From Actinomycetes bacterium (GTDB taxonomy: Bacteria > Actinomycetota > Aquicultoria > CAJVYJ01 > JAUVQD01): 8,341 nt of DNA. A model generated the notes under the pieces. It saw nothing but the letters and a program-made list of their open reading frames with translations, did no database searches and had not been told where the DNA came from. Position numbers and translations under genes: made by a program. Of this stretch, positions 1 through 7,430 are shown piece by piece. The stretch's first letter is position 1. Each line of letters opens with the position of its first letter. The DNA lies in NCBI GenBank assembly GCA_030598355.1, contig JAUVQD010000045.1, positions 1 through 8,341 on the forward strand. Direction: 5' to 3'.

Positions 1-308
1 GGGATGCTACCGAGAATGCCAAAGACAACGCCCAGGAGGATGAAGCCAACAGATACCGAAACATTGAATAAGATCGACTGCAGCGCGTGAAAACGGATGT
101 ACTTGTTCTTGGGCTCAATTATGTAGAAAACAAGCCCACCTATCCAGCCAAATAGATACGCCAAAAGCGCGGCTAGTTTAGGATCCATGTTCGTGGAAGT
201 CTCTTCTGTCCCGGCTTCGCTACTTACTGGTGGTGATTGAATAGTTGGTTCCGGTGACTCGCTTTGAGGCTTTTCCTCTGGGCCGGACTGATCTTTTTTC
301 TCCTCCAC
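1..308 (-). CDS. DUF4870/Tic20-like small membrane protein, 3' end outside window
   Basis: This is an open frame of 102 codons running off the low-coordinate edge of the window, so the C-terminus is missing. I chose the GTG at 306-308 because an AAGGAG Shine-Dalgarno (314-319) lies 5 bases upstream and an in-frame TAA lies a few codons further up. The first ~42 residues are hydrophilic and rich in Pro, Ser, Glu and Thr, with no hydrophobic segment, so they are probably a disordered cytosolic tail. From about residue 43 comes MDPKLAALLAYLFGWIGGL, a membrane helix, then the IEPKNKYIRFHALQS loop and a second helix ending at the window edge. The pattern LAYLxGWIxGLxF...E...xRFHAxQS is typical of the DUF4870 (Tic20-like) family, whose function is poorly known. 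It lies 56 bases after the eRF1-like gene on the same strand, so co-transcription is possible. The family call is from memory of the motif. Confidence 0.75.
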   Translation of the reverse strand, partial: MEEKKDQSGPEEKPQSESPEPTIQSPPVSSEAGTEETSTNMDPKLAALLAYLFGWIGGLVFYIIEPKNKYIRFHALQSILFNVSVSVGFILLGVVFGILGSI

Positions 309-313
309 AATCG

Positions 314-319
314 CTCCTT
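314..319 (-). promoter_or_regulatory. Shine-Dalgarno site for the DUF4870-like gene
   Basis: AAGGAG is followed by a 5-base spacer and then GTG at 308. This site decides the GTG start; the next in-frame ATG is 40 codons further in, just before the first membrane helix. Confidence 0.65.
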
Positions 320-364
320 TTGTATCCCTGACAATTCCTAATTATCGCTTTATTGCTTTCTCCT

Positions 365-1528
365 TTATAACCTAAACCGCAATAAAGCGCCATATTTAGC
401 TTCTGCCCGGAACTTCTCAACATGAGATAGGTGTTCGATTTTGACATTTTGAACAAGCGCAATCTGCACCATATCCTCGACGATATCCTTTGAAGGGCTC
501 AACGCCTCCCCGCAAACCTGGCACCCTCCGGACTCCAACGAGAGACAGCGGTCCTTTTGGCATATAAACCCTGACACCGACGAGTCGGCGGCTAACAACA
601 GAGTATCTGCTTGTCCCCGCATTAACGCGTCAATCGTGGGTTTTAAGCCGACCACGCCAAGACCCCCTTTGTGATTTTCCTCATTCAATCTTTCATACAA
701 TAGTTGCTCCTCATGTACACGAAAATCTTTTTCAACGAGCAGGCCGCGTTTTAGGATTTCCGATAAAGGAGCATCGGGTTTTGCTTGAAACTCCCCGGCG
801 AGCCGTTCTTTCAGATGAGGATGGAGGAGACTCTCAAATCTGGGGATCAATTCTTTATCGCCGGCCACGACCAACAAATCAAAATTGTGGCCGAGGAAAA
901 AGTTATAAGTTAAGCGAGCCACCTCTTTTAAGTGTAGCTGTACATGGTCCTCAATGTGCCTGGAGATGCGCGACTGTCTTAATCCCGCCCATTCGCCTTC
1001 TTTTACTTGGTCCGGCACCGAATCGTCAATTAGAACGCCATGATGCTCTTCGATTCCGCCTAGATATACGGTGAAAAAACGGGATTTTTTCCGATCGACG
1101 CTAACAACGCAAAACCGTTTGTATTCATCCATAAGAGCTGTGAGCTTGATTGTGTGAGGTTCATGACCGATAGTCAGCGCTGATGTTAAACCCACAGGGA
1201 ATTCGTATACTTCCCAAAAACCGGCTTCGACGCAACTGAATATGGCCAAACCCTTATGCCCTTGGCGATGCCACTCGCCGGTCACAAATGAGTTTATCTT
1301 CTTGAGATCTTTCTTGAGCGCTACTTTTTTTTCTTTGGATATCTTTTGATCACCATTTAGCCACTGATCTTCAGCTTTCTGCTCTAATCTGTGTAATTCT
1401 CTTTCATAATCCTGAAGCCGAGGATACTTGGCCCCGTCAACATCAAGATAGAGGCTGACAACGAATGATCCATTGGCACTAAAGCCAGCGATTCGCTTTA
1501 AATCCTCTTTATGAATAAGACCCGCCAA
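365..1528 (-). CDS. Archaeo-eukaryotic (eRF1)-type release factor-like protein, baeRF/VLRF1-like
   Basis: The product is a 387-residue soluble protein with no signal peptide or membrane segment. Three regions resemble the eRF1/Pelota/Vms1 superfamily: an N-terminal region (about 1-130, opening with a SxYLDVD strand near 25-31), a central RNase H-like domain (about 135-275), and a C-terminal L7Ae-like domain (about 290-387) ending in YGALLRFRL, which recalls the GGIGAILRY end of eRF1 proteins. At the place of the GGQ loop it reads AGLRQSRISRHIEDHVQLHL (181-200). Gln185 and the following basic amphipathic helix are kept, but the two glycines are not. The C-terminal domain carries Cys323, Cys328, Cys336 and Cys339 (C-x4-C-x7-C-x2-C), a possible zinc site. 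Bacterial eRF1-like families are linked to ribosome rescue and quality control; the exact role here is unknown. The TTG start is supported by a strong Shine-Dalgarno and an in-frame TAG just upstream. It sits 81 bases after the rhomboid gene. Confidence 0.72.
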   Translation of the reverse strand: MAGLIHKEDLKRIAGFSANGSFVVSLYLDVDGAKYPRLQDYERELHRLEQKAEDQWLNGDQKISKEKKVALKKDLKKINSFVTGEWHRQGHKGLAIFSCVEAGFWEVYEFPVGLTSALTIGHEPHTIKLTALMDEYKRFCVVSVDRKKSRFFTVYLGGIEEHHGVLIDDSVPDQVKEGEWAGLRQSRISRHIEDHVQLHLKEVARLTYNFFLGHNFDLLVVAGDKELIPRFESLLHPHLKERLAGEFQAKPDAPLSEILKRGLLVEKDFRVHEEQLLYERLNEENHKGGLGVVGLKPTIDALMRGQADTLLLAADSSVSGFICQKDRCLSLESGGCQVCGEALSPSKDIVEDMVQIALVQNVKIEHLSHVEKFRAEAKYGALLRFRL

Positions 1529-1535
1529 AGTTATG

Positions 1536-1541
1536 CCCCCT
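1536..1541 (-). promoter_or_regulatory. Shine-Dalgarno site for the eRF1-like gene
   Basis: AGGGGG lies 7 bases before the TTG at 1528. Together with an in-frame TAG further upstream it fixes a TTG start for this gene. Confidence 0.6.
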
Positions 1542-1563
1542 GCCTATTGCATCCACGCTTTTG

Positions 1564-1591
1564 TAATTATCCCCAATTATCCGCCCGTCAA
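1564..1591 (-). promoter_or_regulatory. Possible promoter upstream of the eRF1-like gene
   Basis: In the 81-base gap the minus strand reads TTGACG (1586-1591), a 16-base spacer, then TAATTA (1564-1569). The -35 match is good and the -10 match is weak. A start near 1557 would give a leader of about 30 bases to the TTG, with room for the Shine-Dalgarno. It could make the last two genes of the window partly independent of the heat-shock unit. This is a visual match only. Confidence 0.28.
1565..1582. repeat. Tandem direct repeat, 8-base unit at 10-base period
   Basis: AATTATCC occurs at 1565-1572 and again at 1575-1582 on the plus strand (GGATAATT twice on the coding strand), so the copies are one helical turn apart. 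The repeat sits inside the possible promoter spacer and -10 region and could be a regulator site. With only two copies in an AT-rich gap, chance is also a fair explanation. Confidence 0.45.
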
Positions 1592-1609
1592 ATTAGAACG
1601 CGGTATTTC

Positions 1610-2293
1610 TTAATAATTTATACGCATTCTTGGCGGCCTGTAAAAAAAGCGCGCGTAGAGCATCCCGATGAAAAAGCCGCCAATATGCGCCCACCATGCC
1701 ACTCCGCCGGCTGACTGCGGATCAATAATCGTGCCCGCTCCGCTCAGCAGTTGTTGAAAAAACCAAAACCCTAAAACATAAATGGCTTTGATCGAAAAGA
1801 CCGGAAAGAACAAGAATAACGGTATGACTATGTATACTTTAGCCCGAGGAAACATAATTAAATAAGCGCCGAGAACACCGGCGACCGCGCCGCTGGCGCC
1901 AATGGCCGGCTCCATTGACCCCGGCATCGAGCCGATATGAGCGGCCATCGCTACAGCCCCGGCTAAAAGGTAGAAAGCCAGATATCGGAAGTGTCCAAGC
2001 CGGTCTTCAACGTTGTCCCCGAAGATCCATAAATAGAGCATATTGCCGATAAGGTGGAGCCAACCGCCATGAATAAATATTGCCGTTACAAATTTATCGG
2101 AAAACTCAGCGGGATTTAGATTAGTAAGAGAAAGTGTAACTTGGCCGGGAACAACTCCAAAGTTCGATATTAATGATTGCGCCCCTGTCCCCAAACTTAG
2201 CTCATACACAAAGACCAATACATTTATGATAATCAGAGAAATATTTACATAGGGGAAGGTGCCGCTTGGAGCATCATCGCCAATCGGAATCAT
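1610..2293 (-). CDS. Rhomboid-family intramembrane serine protease
   Basis: The product is a 227-residue integral membrane protein with about six hydrophobic segments (roughly 15-31, 68-90, 103-122, 130-148, 152-178 and 196-216) and no extra soluble domain. It carries the rhomboid signatures: [11 protein letters not shown] (75-85, with His80 and Asn84 of the HxxxN element), IGASGAVAG with nucleophile Ser134, and [11 protein letters not shown] with catalytic His203. All the expected catalytic residues are present, so it should cleave transmembrane or membrane-proximal substrates in the cytoplasmic membrane. Its substrate cannot be read from the sequence. The ATG overlaps the clpB stop by 4 bases (ATGA, 2290-2293) and has no clear Shine-Dalgarno, which suggests translational coupling to clpB. 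It ends with TAA. The family call is firm; a role in stress-related membrane-protein turnover is inferred from position only. Confidence 0.93.
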   Translation of the reverse strand: MIPIGDDAPSGTFPYVNISLIIINVLVFVYELSLGTGAQSLISNFGVVPGQVTLSLTNLNPAEFSDKFVTAIFIHGGWLHLIGNMLYLWIFGDNVEDRLGHFRYLAFYLLAGAVAMAAHIGSMPGSMEPAIGASGAVAGVLGAYLIMFPRAKVYIVIPLFLFFPVFSIKAIYVLGFWFFQQLLSGAGTIIDPQSAGGVAWWAHIGGFFIGMLYARFFYRPPRMRINY

Positions 2294-4872
2294 TTTTCGG
2301 TTTTAAAGCTAAGCTGGTCATCTTTGACGTCGATAGTAACAGCGCTGCCTTCATTGACCTCGCCGTTTAACAATTTCAGGGCCAACGGGTCTTGAACTCG
2401 CTTTTGGATCACTCTCTTGAGCGGGCGGGCGCCAAAAACCGGATCGAAGCCCTCGAGAGCCAACACCTCTTTAGCCGCGTCAGTCAGATTGAGTTTGATC
2501 TTGCGGTCAATTAAACGTTTCTTGAGCAATTCAATTTGAATATTCACTATCTTGGTTGTTTCCTCAATCGACAGACTGTTAAAAATCACGACTTCATCGA
2601 CCCTGTTTAGAAATTCCGGTCTAAACTGTATCTTTAGAGCCTCGTTGATGCGCTTACGCATCTCTTCTTTGTCACCCGCTAACTCATATATCCACTGACT
2701 ACCGACATTTGACGTCATAATAATCACAGTGTTGCGAAAATCGACGGTCCGGCCATGGCCGTCAGTCAAGCGCCCTTCATCAAGTATCTGCAAGAGCATA
2801 TTAAAGACATCGCTGTGCGCTTTTTCTATTTCATCGAGCAAAATGACCGTATATGGTCGCCGACGCACGGCTTCCGTAAGTTGTCCGCCTTCTTCAAAAC
2901 CAACGTATCCGGGAGGCGCCCCGACCAAGCGGGCGACGGTATGCTTCTCCATATACTCGCTCATATCAAGACGGACCATAGCCCGCTCGTCATCAAAGAG
3001 AAATTCAGCCAAGGCCCTGGCTAGCTCAGTCTTTCCAACCCCCGTTGGCCCTAAGAAAATAAAAGAACCAATGGGTCTGTTCGGATCCCCCAGGCCAGCC
3101 CGCGCTCGTCTGATAGCATTGGTCACCGCTAAAATTGCTTCATCCTGGCCGATAACCCTTTTGCCGAGCCGGCTCTCCATTTCCATGAGTTTGACAATTT
3201 CACCCTCCATCAAACGGCTTACCGGAATACCTGTCCACTTGGAGATCACCTCGGAGATGTCGTCAGCGTCGACCTCTTCTTTTAACATCTGGTTATCTTT
3301 TTGAATTTCCTGCAAATCTTTATTGGCCACTTCAAGTTCTTTTTCAAGATCTAATAGTTCGCCATATCGCAGACGGGCCGCTTGGGCTAAGTCACCTGCC
3401 CGCTCAGCCTTTTGCTCATCGACTTTGGCCTCTTCCATCTTTTCTTTAAGTCCCTGTATTCTAGAGATAACATCCTTCTCCGATTGCCAATGCAGTTTCA
3501 TGGCCGAAGTTGTTTCTTTGAGATCGGCAAGTTCTTTTTCAAGCTTCCCCAATCTCTCTTTTGAGCTTTGATCTTTTTCCTTTGACAAGGCTGCTTTTTC
3601 AATCTCAAGTTGCATTATCCTTCGCTCAACCTCGTCGATTTCCGTTGGCAAACTATCAATTTCGATTCTCAGCCTTGACGCTGACTCGTCTATTAAATCA
3701 ATAGCTTTATCCGGCAGGAACCGGTCGGGAATATATCGATCAGAAAGTAAGGCTGCCGATAATATCGCGGCGTCTGTGATCCGTACCCCATGGTAGACCT
3801 CGTAACGTTCTTTTAAGCCCCGTAAGATCGCCACGGTATCCTCGACTGAGGGCTCGCCTGTCATAATAGGTTGGAAGCGCCTTTCCAAAGCCGCGTCCTT
3901 TTCTATGTATTTTCTATATTCATCAAGAGTAGTCGCCCCAATTGCTCTTAGTTCTCCTCTAGCCAAAGCCGGCTTGAGCATATTTGAAGCGTCCATCGCT
4001 CCTTCAGCTGCGCCCGCTCCGACGATTGTATGAAGCTCATCGATGAATAAGACTATCTTCCCCTCTGACGCGGTAACTTCTTTTAGGACCGCTTTTAAGC
4101 GATCTTCAAACTCCCCGCGATATTTAGCTCCCGCGACCAGTGCGCCTATATCAAGGGCGATAACGCGCTTGTTCTTTAAGCCCTCCGGCACATCACCGTT
4201 AATCACACGTTGCGCCAACCCCTCGACAATAGCTGTCTTGCCGACACCGGGCTCGCCTATTAGAACCGGGTTGTTTTTTGTGCGCCGGGAAAGAACTTGG
4301 ATTACCCGCCGTATCTCGTCGTCGCGACCAATAACGGGGTCGAGCTTGCCAGCTCCCGCCAGCGCCGTAAGGTCACGACCAAAACGCTCGAGCGACTGAT
4401 ATTTATCTTCCGGATTAGCGTCGGTGACCCTTTGAGAGCCCCTTATGTCTACCAGAGTCTTATAAATATTCTGTTTGGTAACGCCGGCTGAGTTCAATAT
4501 CTTAGCCGTGCTATCGCCACTTTCCGCCAAAGCAATCAGCAGATGTTCGGCTGTGACAAAATCATCTTTTAGTTGAGCCGCTTCACCTTCGGCCGCTCGT
4601 AGAGCCGCCGTTGTTCCGTTGGAAAGATATGGCGGGTTGTTAGAGCCGGAGACTTTCGGGCTCTTTGCTAATTCGGACCTAAGCTCAGTCTCGATTGCTG
4701 CGTTGTCTGCGCCAACCTTCTTGGTAATTTGCCCAACGACCCCGTCTTTTTGTTGGAGCAGGCTTAAGAGCAGATGGTCATTTTCCACCTGCTGATGTTG
4801 ATATTCCTGAGCTAGCGCTTGAGCTGAAGCGAGAGCCTCTTGCGCTTTGATTGTAAGTTTCTCCGGGTTCAT
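2290..4872 (-). CDS. clpB: ATP-dependent disaggregase ClpB (Hsp104 family)
   Basis: ClpB is a hexameric AAA+ ring that pulls polypeptides out of aggregates together with DnaK, DnaJ and GrpE in the cytosol. At 860 residues it is full length. In order it shows the N-terminal Clp repeat domain (1-145), NBD1 with Walker A GEPGVGKT (206-213), pore-loop KYRGEFE (Tyr251), Walker B LFIDE (275-279) and arginine fingers Arg331/Arg332. A long charged coiled-coil middle domain (about 405-530) separates ClpB from ClpA and ClpC. NBD2 has Walker A GPTGVGKT (608-615), pore-loop [11 protein letters not shown] (Tyr656), Walker B LLDE (678-681), FLNRVDE with Arg757, and sensor 2 FGARPLKR (Arg816). There is no ClpP-binding loop evident, which fits a disaggregase. 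The ATG overlaps the hspR stop by 4 bases and lacks a strong Shine-Dalgarno. No key residue is missing. Confidence 0.98.
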   Translation of the reverse strand: MNPEKLTIKAQEALASAQALAQEYQHQQVENDHLLLSLLQQKDGVVGQITKKVGADNAAIETELRSELAKSPKVSGSNNPPYLSNGTTAALRAAEGEAAQLKDDFVTAEHLLIALAESGDSTAKILNSAGVTKQNIYKTLVDIRGSQRVTDANPEDKYQSLERFGRDLTALAGAGKLDPVIGRDDEIRRVIQVLSRRTKNNPVLIGEPGVGKTAIVEGLAQRVINGDVPEGLKNKRVIALDIGALVAGAKYRGEFEDRLKAVLKEVTASEGKIVLFIDELHTIVGAGAAEGAMDASNMLKPALARGELRAIGATTLDEYRKYIEKDAALERRFQPIMTGEPSVEDTVAILRGLKERYEVYHGVRITDAAILSAALLSDRYIPDRFLPDKAIDLIDESASRLRIEIDSLPTEIDEVERRIMQLEIEKAALSKEKDQSSKERLGKLEKELADLKETTSAMKLHWQSEKDVISRIQGLKEKMEEAKVDEQKAERAGDLAQAARLRYGELLDLEKELEVANKDLQEIQKDNQMLKEEVDADDISEVISKWTGIPVSRLMEGEIVKLMEMESRLGKRVIGQDEAILAVTNAIRRARAGLGDPNRPIGSFIFLGPTGVGKTELARALAEFLFDDERAMVRLDMSEYMEKHTVARLVGAPPGYVGFEEGGQLTEAVRRRPYTVILLDEIEKAHSDVFNMLLQILDEGRLTDGHGRTVDFRNTVIIMTSNVGSQWIYELAGDKEEMRKRINEALKIQFRPEFLNRVDEVVIFNSLSIEETTKIVNIQIELLKKRLIDRKIKLNLTDAAKEVLALEGFDPVFGARPLKRVIQKRVQDPLALKLLNGEVNEGSAVTIDVKDDQLSFKTEK

Positions 4873-5273
4873 TTTATCTTCATCAAGTACCCCTTCGGTA
4901 CCAGTACAAGTTCTCTTCGTCCATGTTTAGCAACAAAACGGGATGTCTCCTCTGATAGTCGTTTCTTAGTTTCACCAATCTGTTTTTCCATGTTGAGTAA
5001 CGTGCTCTCAACTATTTCCAGCTGATTTTGAAGCTCAATGATTATCTTCACACCAGCCAAATTGACGCCGCTGTCACTAGTCAATTTCTGAATGTCTTTG
5101 AGTCTTTCAATATCTTTTTGGGAGTATAGCCTGGTGCTCTTAGGAGTCCGACCGGGATTCAACAACTTCCGGCGTTCATATATCCGCAAAGTCTGAGGAT
5201 GCAAGCCCGTTAGCTTTGCGGCAACGCTGATCATATAAACAGGTTTTTCGTCATTCTCTTTGTTTCTGATCAC
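4869..5273 (-). CDS. hspR: HspR, MerR-family heat-shock repressor
   Basis: The product has 134 residues. A MerR-type winged helix-turn-helix fills about 12-80: [20 protein letters not shown] (12-31), then [12 protein letters not shown] and [11 protein letters not shown]. The segment [16 protein letters not shown] (69-84) is characteristic of HspR and leads into a coiled-coil dimerisation helix (about 80-112). It ends in a basic tail (113-134). There are no effector-binding cysteines, so it is not a metal or redox MerR. HspR represses dnaK operons and clpB at HAIR inverted repeats, and in Streptomyces DnaK acts as co-repressor. No HAIR site is visible in this window; the expected operator lies upstream of dnaK. 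The GTG start is preceded by AGAGG (5283-5287) at 9 bases. The next candidate, Met14, would cut into the DNA-binding domain. It lies 19 bases after dnaJ, and its TGA overlaps the clpB ATG. Confidence 0.93.
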   Translation of the reverse strand: MIRNKENDEKPVYMISVAAKLTGLHPQTLRIYERRKLLNPGRTPKSTRLYSQKDIERLKDIQKLTSDSGVNLAGVKIIIELQNQLEIVESTLLNMEKQIGETKKRLSEETSRFVAKHGRRELVLVPKGYLMKIK

Positions 5274-5282
5274 TTAAAAAAA

Positions 5283-5287
5283 CCTCT
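5283..5287 (-). promoter_or_regulatory. Shine-Dalgarno site for hspR
   Basis: AGAGG followed by a 9-base A/T-rich spacer and GTG at 5273 supports the GTG start of hspR. It lies just after the dnaJ stop codon (5293-5295 with the site at 5283-5287). Confidence 0.5.
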
Positions 5288-5292
5288 TTTCT

Positions 5293-6402
5293 TTAAGGCC
5301 GGGCTGCCAGAGCTTCAATGTCCTTGCGAGGATCTTCTTTTGATTGATCAGCTAAACGTACCAGAAGCTCGCGTTGCGACGAACTGATTTCAGAGGGTAT
5401 TTCCACTTGAACAGTTACCAACATATCCCCAACACCGGTGCCGCGCGTTTTTTGAGCGCCTCTTCCCTTGATGCGCAAAATCTGTCCGCTTTGCGTTCCC
5501 TTCGGGATCTTCAGGCTCACCCGGCCATCAATTGTTGGAACTTTAATCGTCGCGCCCAAAGCGACCTCTGTAAAACTGAGCGGCAAATTTAGAAGAATAT
5601 CATTGCGTTTCCGCTTAAATAGCGGGTGTTTATTAACCTGAATAATTATGAAGAGATCACCGGCCGGCGCGCCACGATGGCCAGCTTGGCCTAGTCGGCG
5701 ATACTTAAGTTTTCCACCGTCATGTATGCCTGCCGGTATGTTTACAGTTACAACCTTATCTTCCGATAATGTTCCAGAACCCTGGCAAGCAGGGCAATGT
5801 TCTTTAACCATCACGCCTTCGCCGCCGCAGGTCGGGCACGTTTTACTGAAACTGAAGAACCCTTGATCCTGAGCTATAACTCCGCGCCCGCCGCAGGTCG
5901 TGCATCTGGTCTGGGAAGTTCCCGCCTTAGCGCCTGTACCGTGGCACGTTTTGCAGGTTGCCCGGCGATTAATTCTTATCTGCTTCGTTGTCCCTTTAAT
6001 TGACTCTTTAAAACCCAGAGTAAGGGTGTAATAAAGATCTTCGCCTTTGGCTGGAGCTTGAGGAGCCGATCTCGTTTGAAAGAGATCTTGGAAATTAAAT
6101 CCAGAGGCGGCATCATCGGTAAAAAAATCGTGGGCCCCACCAGCCCTGCCGGCGCCGCCCATATTCGGACCCCTGTTAATATAATCGTCCCGATGATCGT
6201 ATTCAGACCTTTTCTTTGAGTCGCTCAGAACATCGTAAGCTTCAGAAACCTCTTTGAAGCGATCTTCGGCAGCTTTATTGTTTGGATTAGCATCGGGATG
6301 ATGTTTTCGTGCCAATTTCCGATAGGCGTTTTTTATATCTTTTTGGCTTGCGTTTTTGCCAACGCCAAGTATTTTATAATAATCTGTTTTCCCAGCATTC
6401 AT
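5293..6402 (-). CDS. dnaJ: Co-chaperone DnaJ (Hsp40, type I)
   Basis: DnaJ delivers unfolded clients to DnaK and stimulates its ATPase. The 369-residue protein has an N-terminal J-domain (about 7-71: [11 protein letters not shown] at 35-37, EAYDVLSD). A short Gly-rich linker (about 78-110) ends in FNFQDLF. A zinc-finger domain holds four CxxCxGxG repeats (Cys150/153, 167/170, 189/192, 203/206). The two C-terminal beta-sandwich domains and dimerisation region (about 215-340) include [25 protein letters not shown] sequence (split here as 221-240). All eight zinc cysteines and the HPD are intact, so it should be functional and of type I. The linker is shorter than in E. coli DnaJ. The ATG start gives the standard J-domain beginning, with only a weak AGG 8 bases upstream. 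It lies 9 bases after the grpE stop and ends with TAA. Confidence 0.97.
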   Translation of the reverse strand: MNAGKTDYYKILGVGKNASQKDIKNAYRKLARKHHPDANPNNKAAEDRFKEVSEAYDVLSDSKKRSEYDHRDDYINRGPNMGGAGRAGGAHDFFTDDAASGFNFQDLFQTRSAPQAPAKGEDLYYTLTLGFKESIKGTTKQIRINRRATCKTCHGTGAKAGTSQTRCTTCGGRGVIAQDQGFFSFSKTCPTCGGEGVMVKEHCPACQGSGTLSEDKVVTVNIPAGIHDGGKLKYRRLGQAGHRGAPAGDLFIIIQVNKHPLFKRKRNDILLNLPLSFTEVALGATIKVPTIDGRVSLKIPKGTQSGQILRIKGRGAQKTRGTGVGDMLVTVQVEIPSEISSSQRELLVRLADQSKEDPRKDIEALAARP

Positions 6403-6411
6403 AAGTCGGGC

Positions 6412-6936
6412 CTATCCGGCTACCGAGACCTTTGCAGGACGAATTACGCGATCTTTCAAAAGGTAGCCCTTTTCAACAACGTTTATGACTGTCCCTTCTG
6501 TATGATCAGCGCTTTCCAATGTCATCATCGCTTCGTGCCTGGTCGGGTCAAAAGCTTCGCCAATTGGTTCGATCGCAACAAGGCCTTCCCTAGCAAGCGC
6601 TTCTTTGAATTGAGTATATACGAGCTGCATGCCTTCCTTGTATTCATCAATTTGGTCCCCGTCAACATCATGAGTCAGCGCTCGCTCAAAATTGTCGAGT
6701 ACCGGTAGAAGTGTTCCTATCACGTTTTGCGCGGCGAACTTTAGGAACTCAGACTGCTCTCGCAGTGTGCGCTTGCGAAAATTATCGAACTCCGCTTTTA
6801 GCCGCTGCAAACTGTCGAGATAGTCGGTAGCCTGAGATTGCGACGCTTCTAAATCTTTTTGTATTCTCTCTAAATCTTGATCAGCAGTTTCATTTTCCTG
6901 ATCATTTGTCTGATCTCTATCGTTTTCGTCCTTCAA
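6412..6936 (-). CDS. grpE: Nucleotide exchange factor GrpE
   Basis: GrpE releases ADP from DnaK and so resets the chaperone cycle. The 174-residue product has an acidic, disordered start (1-22), a long coiled-coil dimer helix (about 22-70, with AEFDNFRKR at 48-56) and the family core LLPVLDNFERAL (76-87). The C-terminal beta-wing follows, with GEAFDPTRHEAM (126-137), VVEKGYLLKDRVIRPAKVSV (153-172) and a TAG stop. The length is normal. The start is TTG, chosen because GAGGAG (6944-6949) sits 7 bases upstream; the next in-frame ATG is deep in the core. It begins 41 bases after the dnaK stop and ends 9 bases before dnaJ, as expected for a co-transcribed partner. Confidence 0.96.
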   Translation of the reverse strand: MKDENDRDQTNDQENETADQDLERIQKDLEASQSQATDYLDSLQRLKAEFDNFRKRTLREQSEFLKFAAQNVIGTLLPVLDNFERALTHDVDGDQIDEYKEGMQLVYTQFKEALAREGLVAIEPIGEAFDPTRHEAMMTLESADHTEGTVINVVEKGYLLKDRVIRPAKVSVAG

Positions 6937-6943
6937 CGGCTAT

Positions 6944-6949
6944 CTCCTC
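6944..6949 (-). promoter_or_regulatory. Shine-Dalgarno site for grpE
   Basis: GAGGAG lies 7 bases before the TTG at 6936 in the 41-base dnaK-grpE gap. It is one of the strongest ribosome binding sites in the window and supports the TTG start. Confidence 0.7.
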
Positions 6950-6977
6950 GCTTTTAAGAGTCTGGTCAGCATTCGTC

Positions 6978-7427
6978 CTATTTTTGCTCTTCGTCTACAA
7001 CTTCGGCGTCAATGACTTCGCCCTCGTCCGGTTCAGCTTCAGCTTCGCCGCCGCTTTCCGTTGCCCCTTCTTCCTTGCCGGCAGCATTTGCTTGATCAGC
7101 TTGTGCTTGCTGGTAAACTAGCTCGGAGAGCTTATGCGCTCCCTGCGATAACTTTTCTGACGATTCTTTGATCTTTTCAAGGTCGGTGCCCTTAAGAGCT
7201 TCTTTTGTCTCATTTATAGATTCCTCGATACCCTTTCGGTCCTCGTCTGTTACTTTATCGCCAAGATCCTTCAGTGTTTTCTCAGTTGAATAAACGAGAT
7301 TATCAGCGTTATTTTTGATTTCAGCTTCTTCACGCCGTTTCTTGTCTTCATCAGCGTGTGATTCGGCCTCTTTTACCATCTTGCTAATCTCATCCTCATT
7401 CAAAGCTGTACTGGCCGTTATCGTGAT
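6978..7427 (-). pseudogene. dnaK: DnaK C-terminal part (lid domain), cut off by an in-frame stop
   Basis: This is the remainder of dnaK, read in the same frame after the TAA at 7428-7430. It begins ITITASTALNEDEISKMVKE, which is the last beta strand of the substrate-binding domain and the start of lid helix A. It continues with the helical lid (DKKRREEAEIKNNADNLVYS, then the helices ending in KLSELVYQQA), an acidic low-complexity tail and the canonical EVIDAEVVDEE terminus with a TAG stop. All 149 codons look like conserved DnaK with no other defect. Independent translation is possible from the TTG at 7403 (residues LNEDEIS) or the ATG eight codons later, but neither has a good Shine-Dalgarno. 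So this is either lost coding capacity, a readthrough extension, or an artefact of a wrong base in the sequence. Confidence 0.85.
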
Positions 7428-7430
7428 TTA
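7428..7430 (-). other. In-frame TAA interrupting dnaK
   Basis: The minus strand reads ...GGT CAG GAA CAG TAA ATC ACG ATA ACG GCC AGT.... Translation in one frame gives GQEQ-stop-ITITAS, which matches DnaK GKEQ-K-ITI. A single A-to-T change in an AAA codon explains it. No insertion or deletion is needed. Confidence 0.95.

Noticed and set aside
309..364. Terminator between the eRF1-like gene and the DUF4870-like gene
   Set aside because: The 56-base gap is AT-rich with only a short imperfect AATT palindrome and no GC-rich stem followed by a T run.
2729..3304. Long open frame on the plus strand (191 codons) opposite clpB, and other plus-strand frames
   Set aside because: They lie entirely opposite strongly conserved minus-strand genes, their products are Ser/Arg-rich low-quality sequence with no family resemblance, and they are best explained as antisense shadows.
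5274..5292. HAIR or CIRCE operator between dnaJ and hspR or elsewhere in the window
   Set aside because: I looked for CTTGAGT/ACTCAAG and TTAGCACTC/GAGTGCTAA inverted repeats in all gaps and found none. The operator is expected upstream of dnaK, beyond the window.
6978..7403. A separate novel acidic gene starting at the TTG at 7403
   Set aside because: The translated product is the DnaK lid and EVIDAE tail, and the TTG has no Shine-Dalgarno and aligns to an internal DnaK residue.
7401..7430. Frameshift as the cause of the dnaK split
   Set aside because: Codon-by-codon reading shows the sequence before and after the stop in the same frame. One substituted base accounts for it, so no insertion or deletion is needed.
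7428..7430. Reassignment of TAA to an amino acid in this organism
   Set aside because: The rhomboid, dnaJ and eRF1-like genes all end with TAA at the expected family C-terminus, and no other gene here has an internal TAA.
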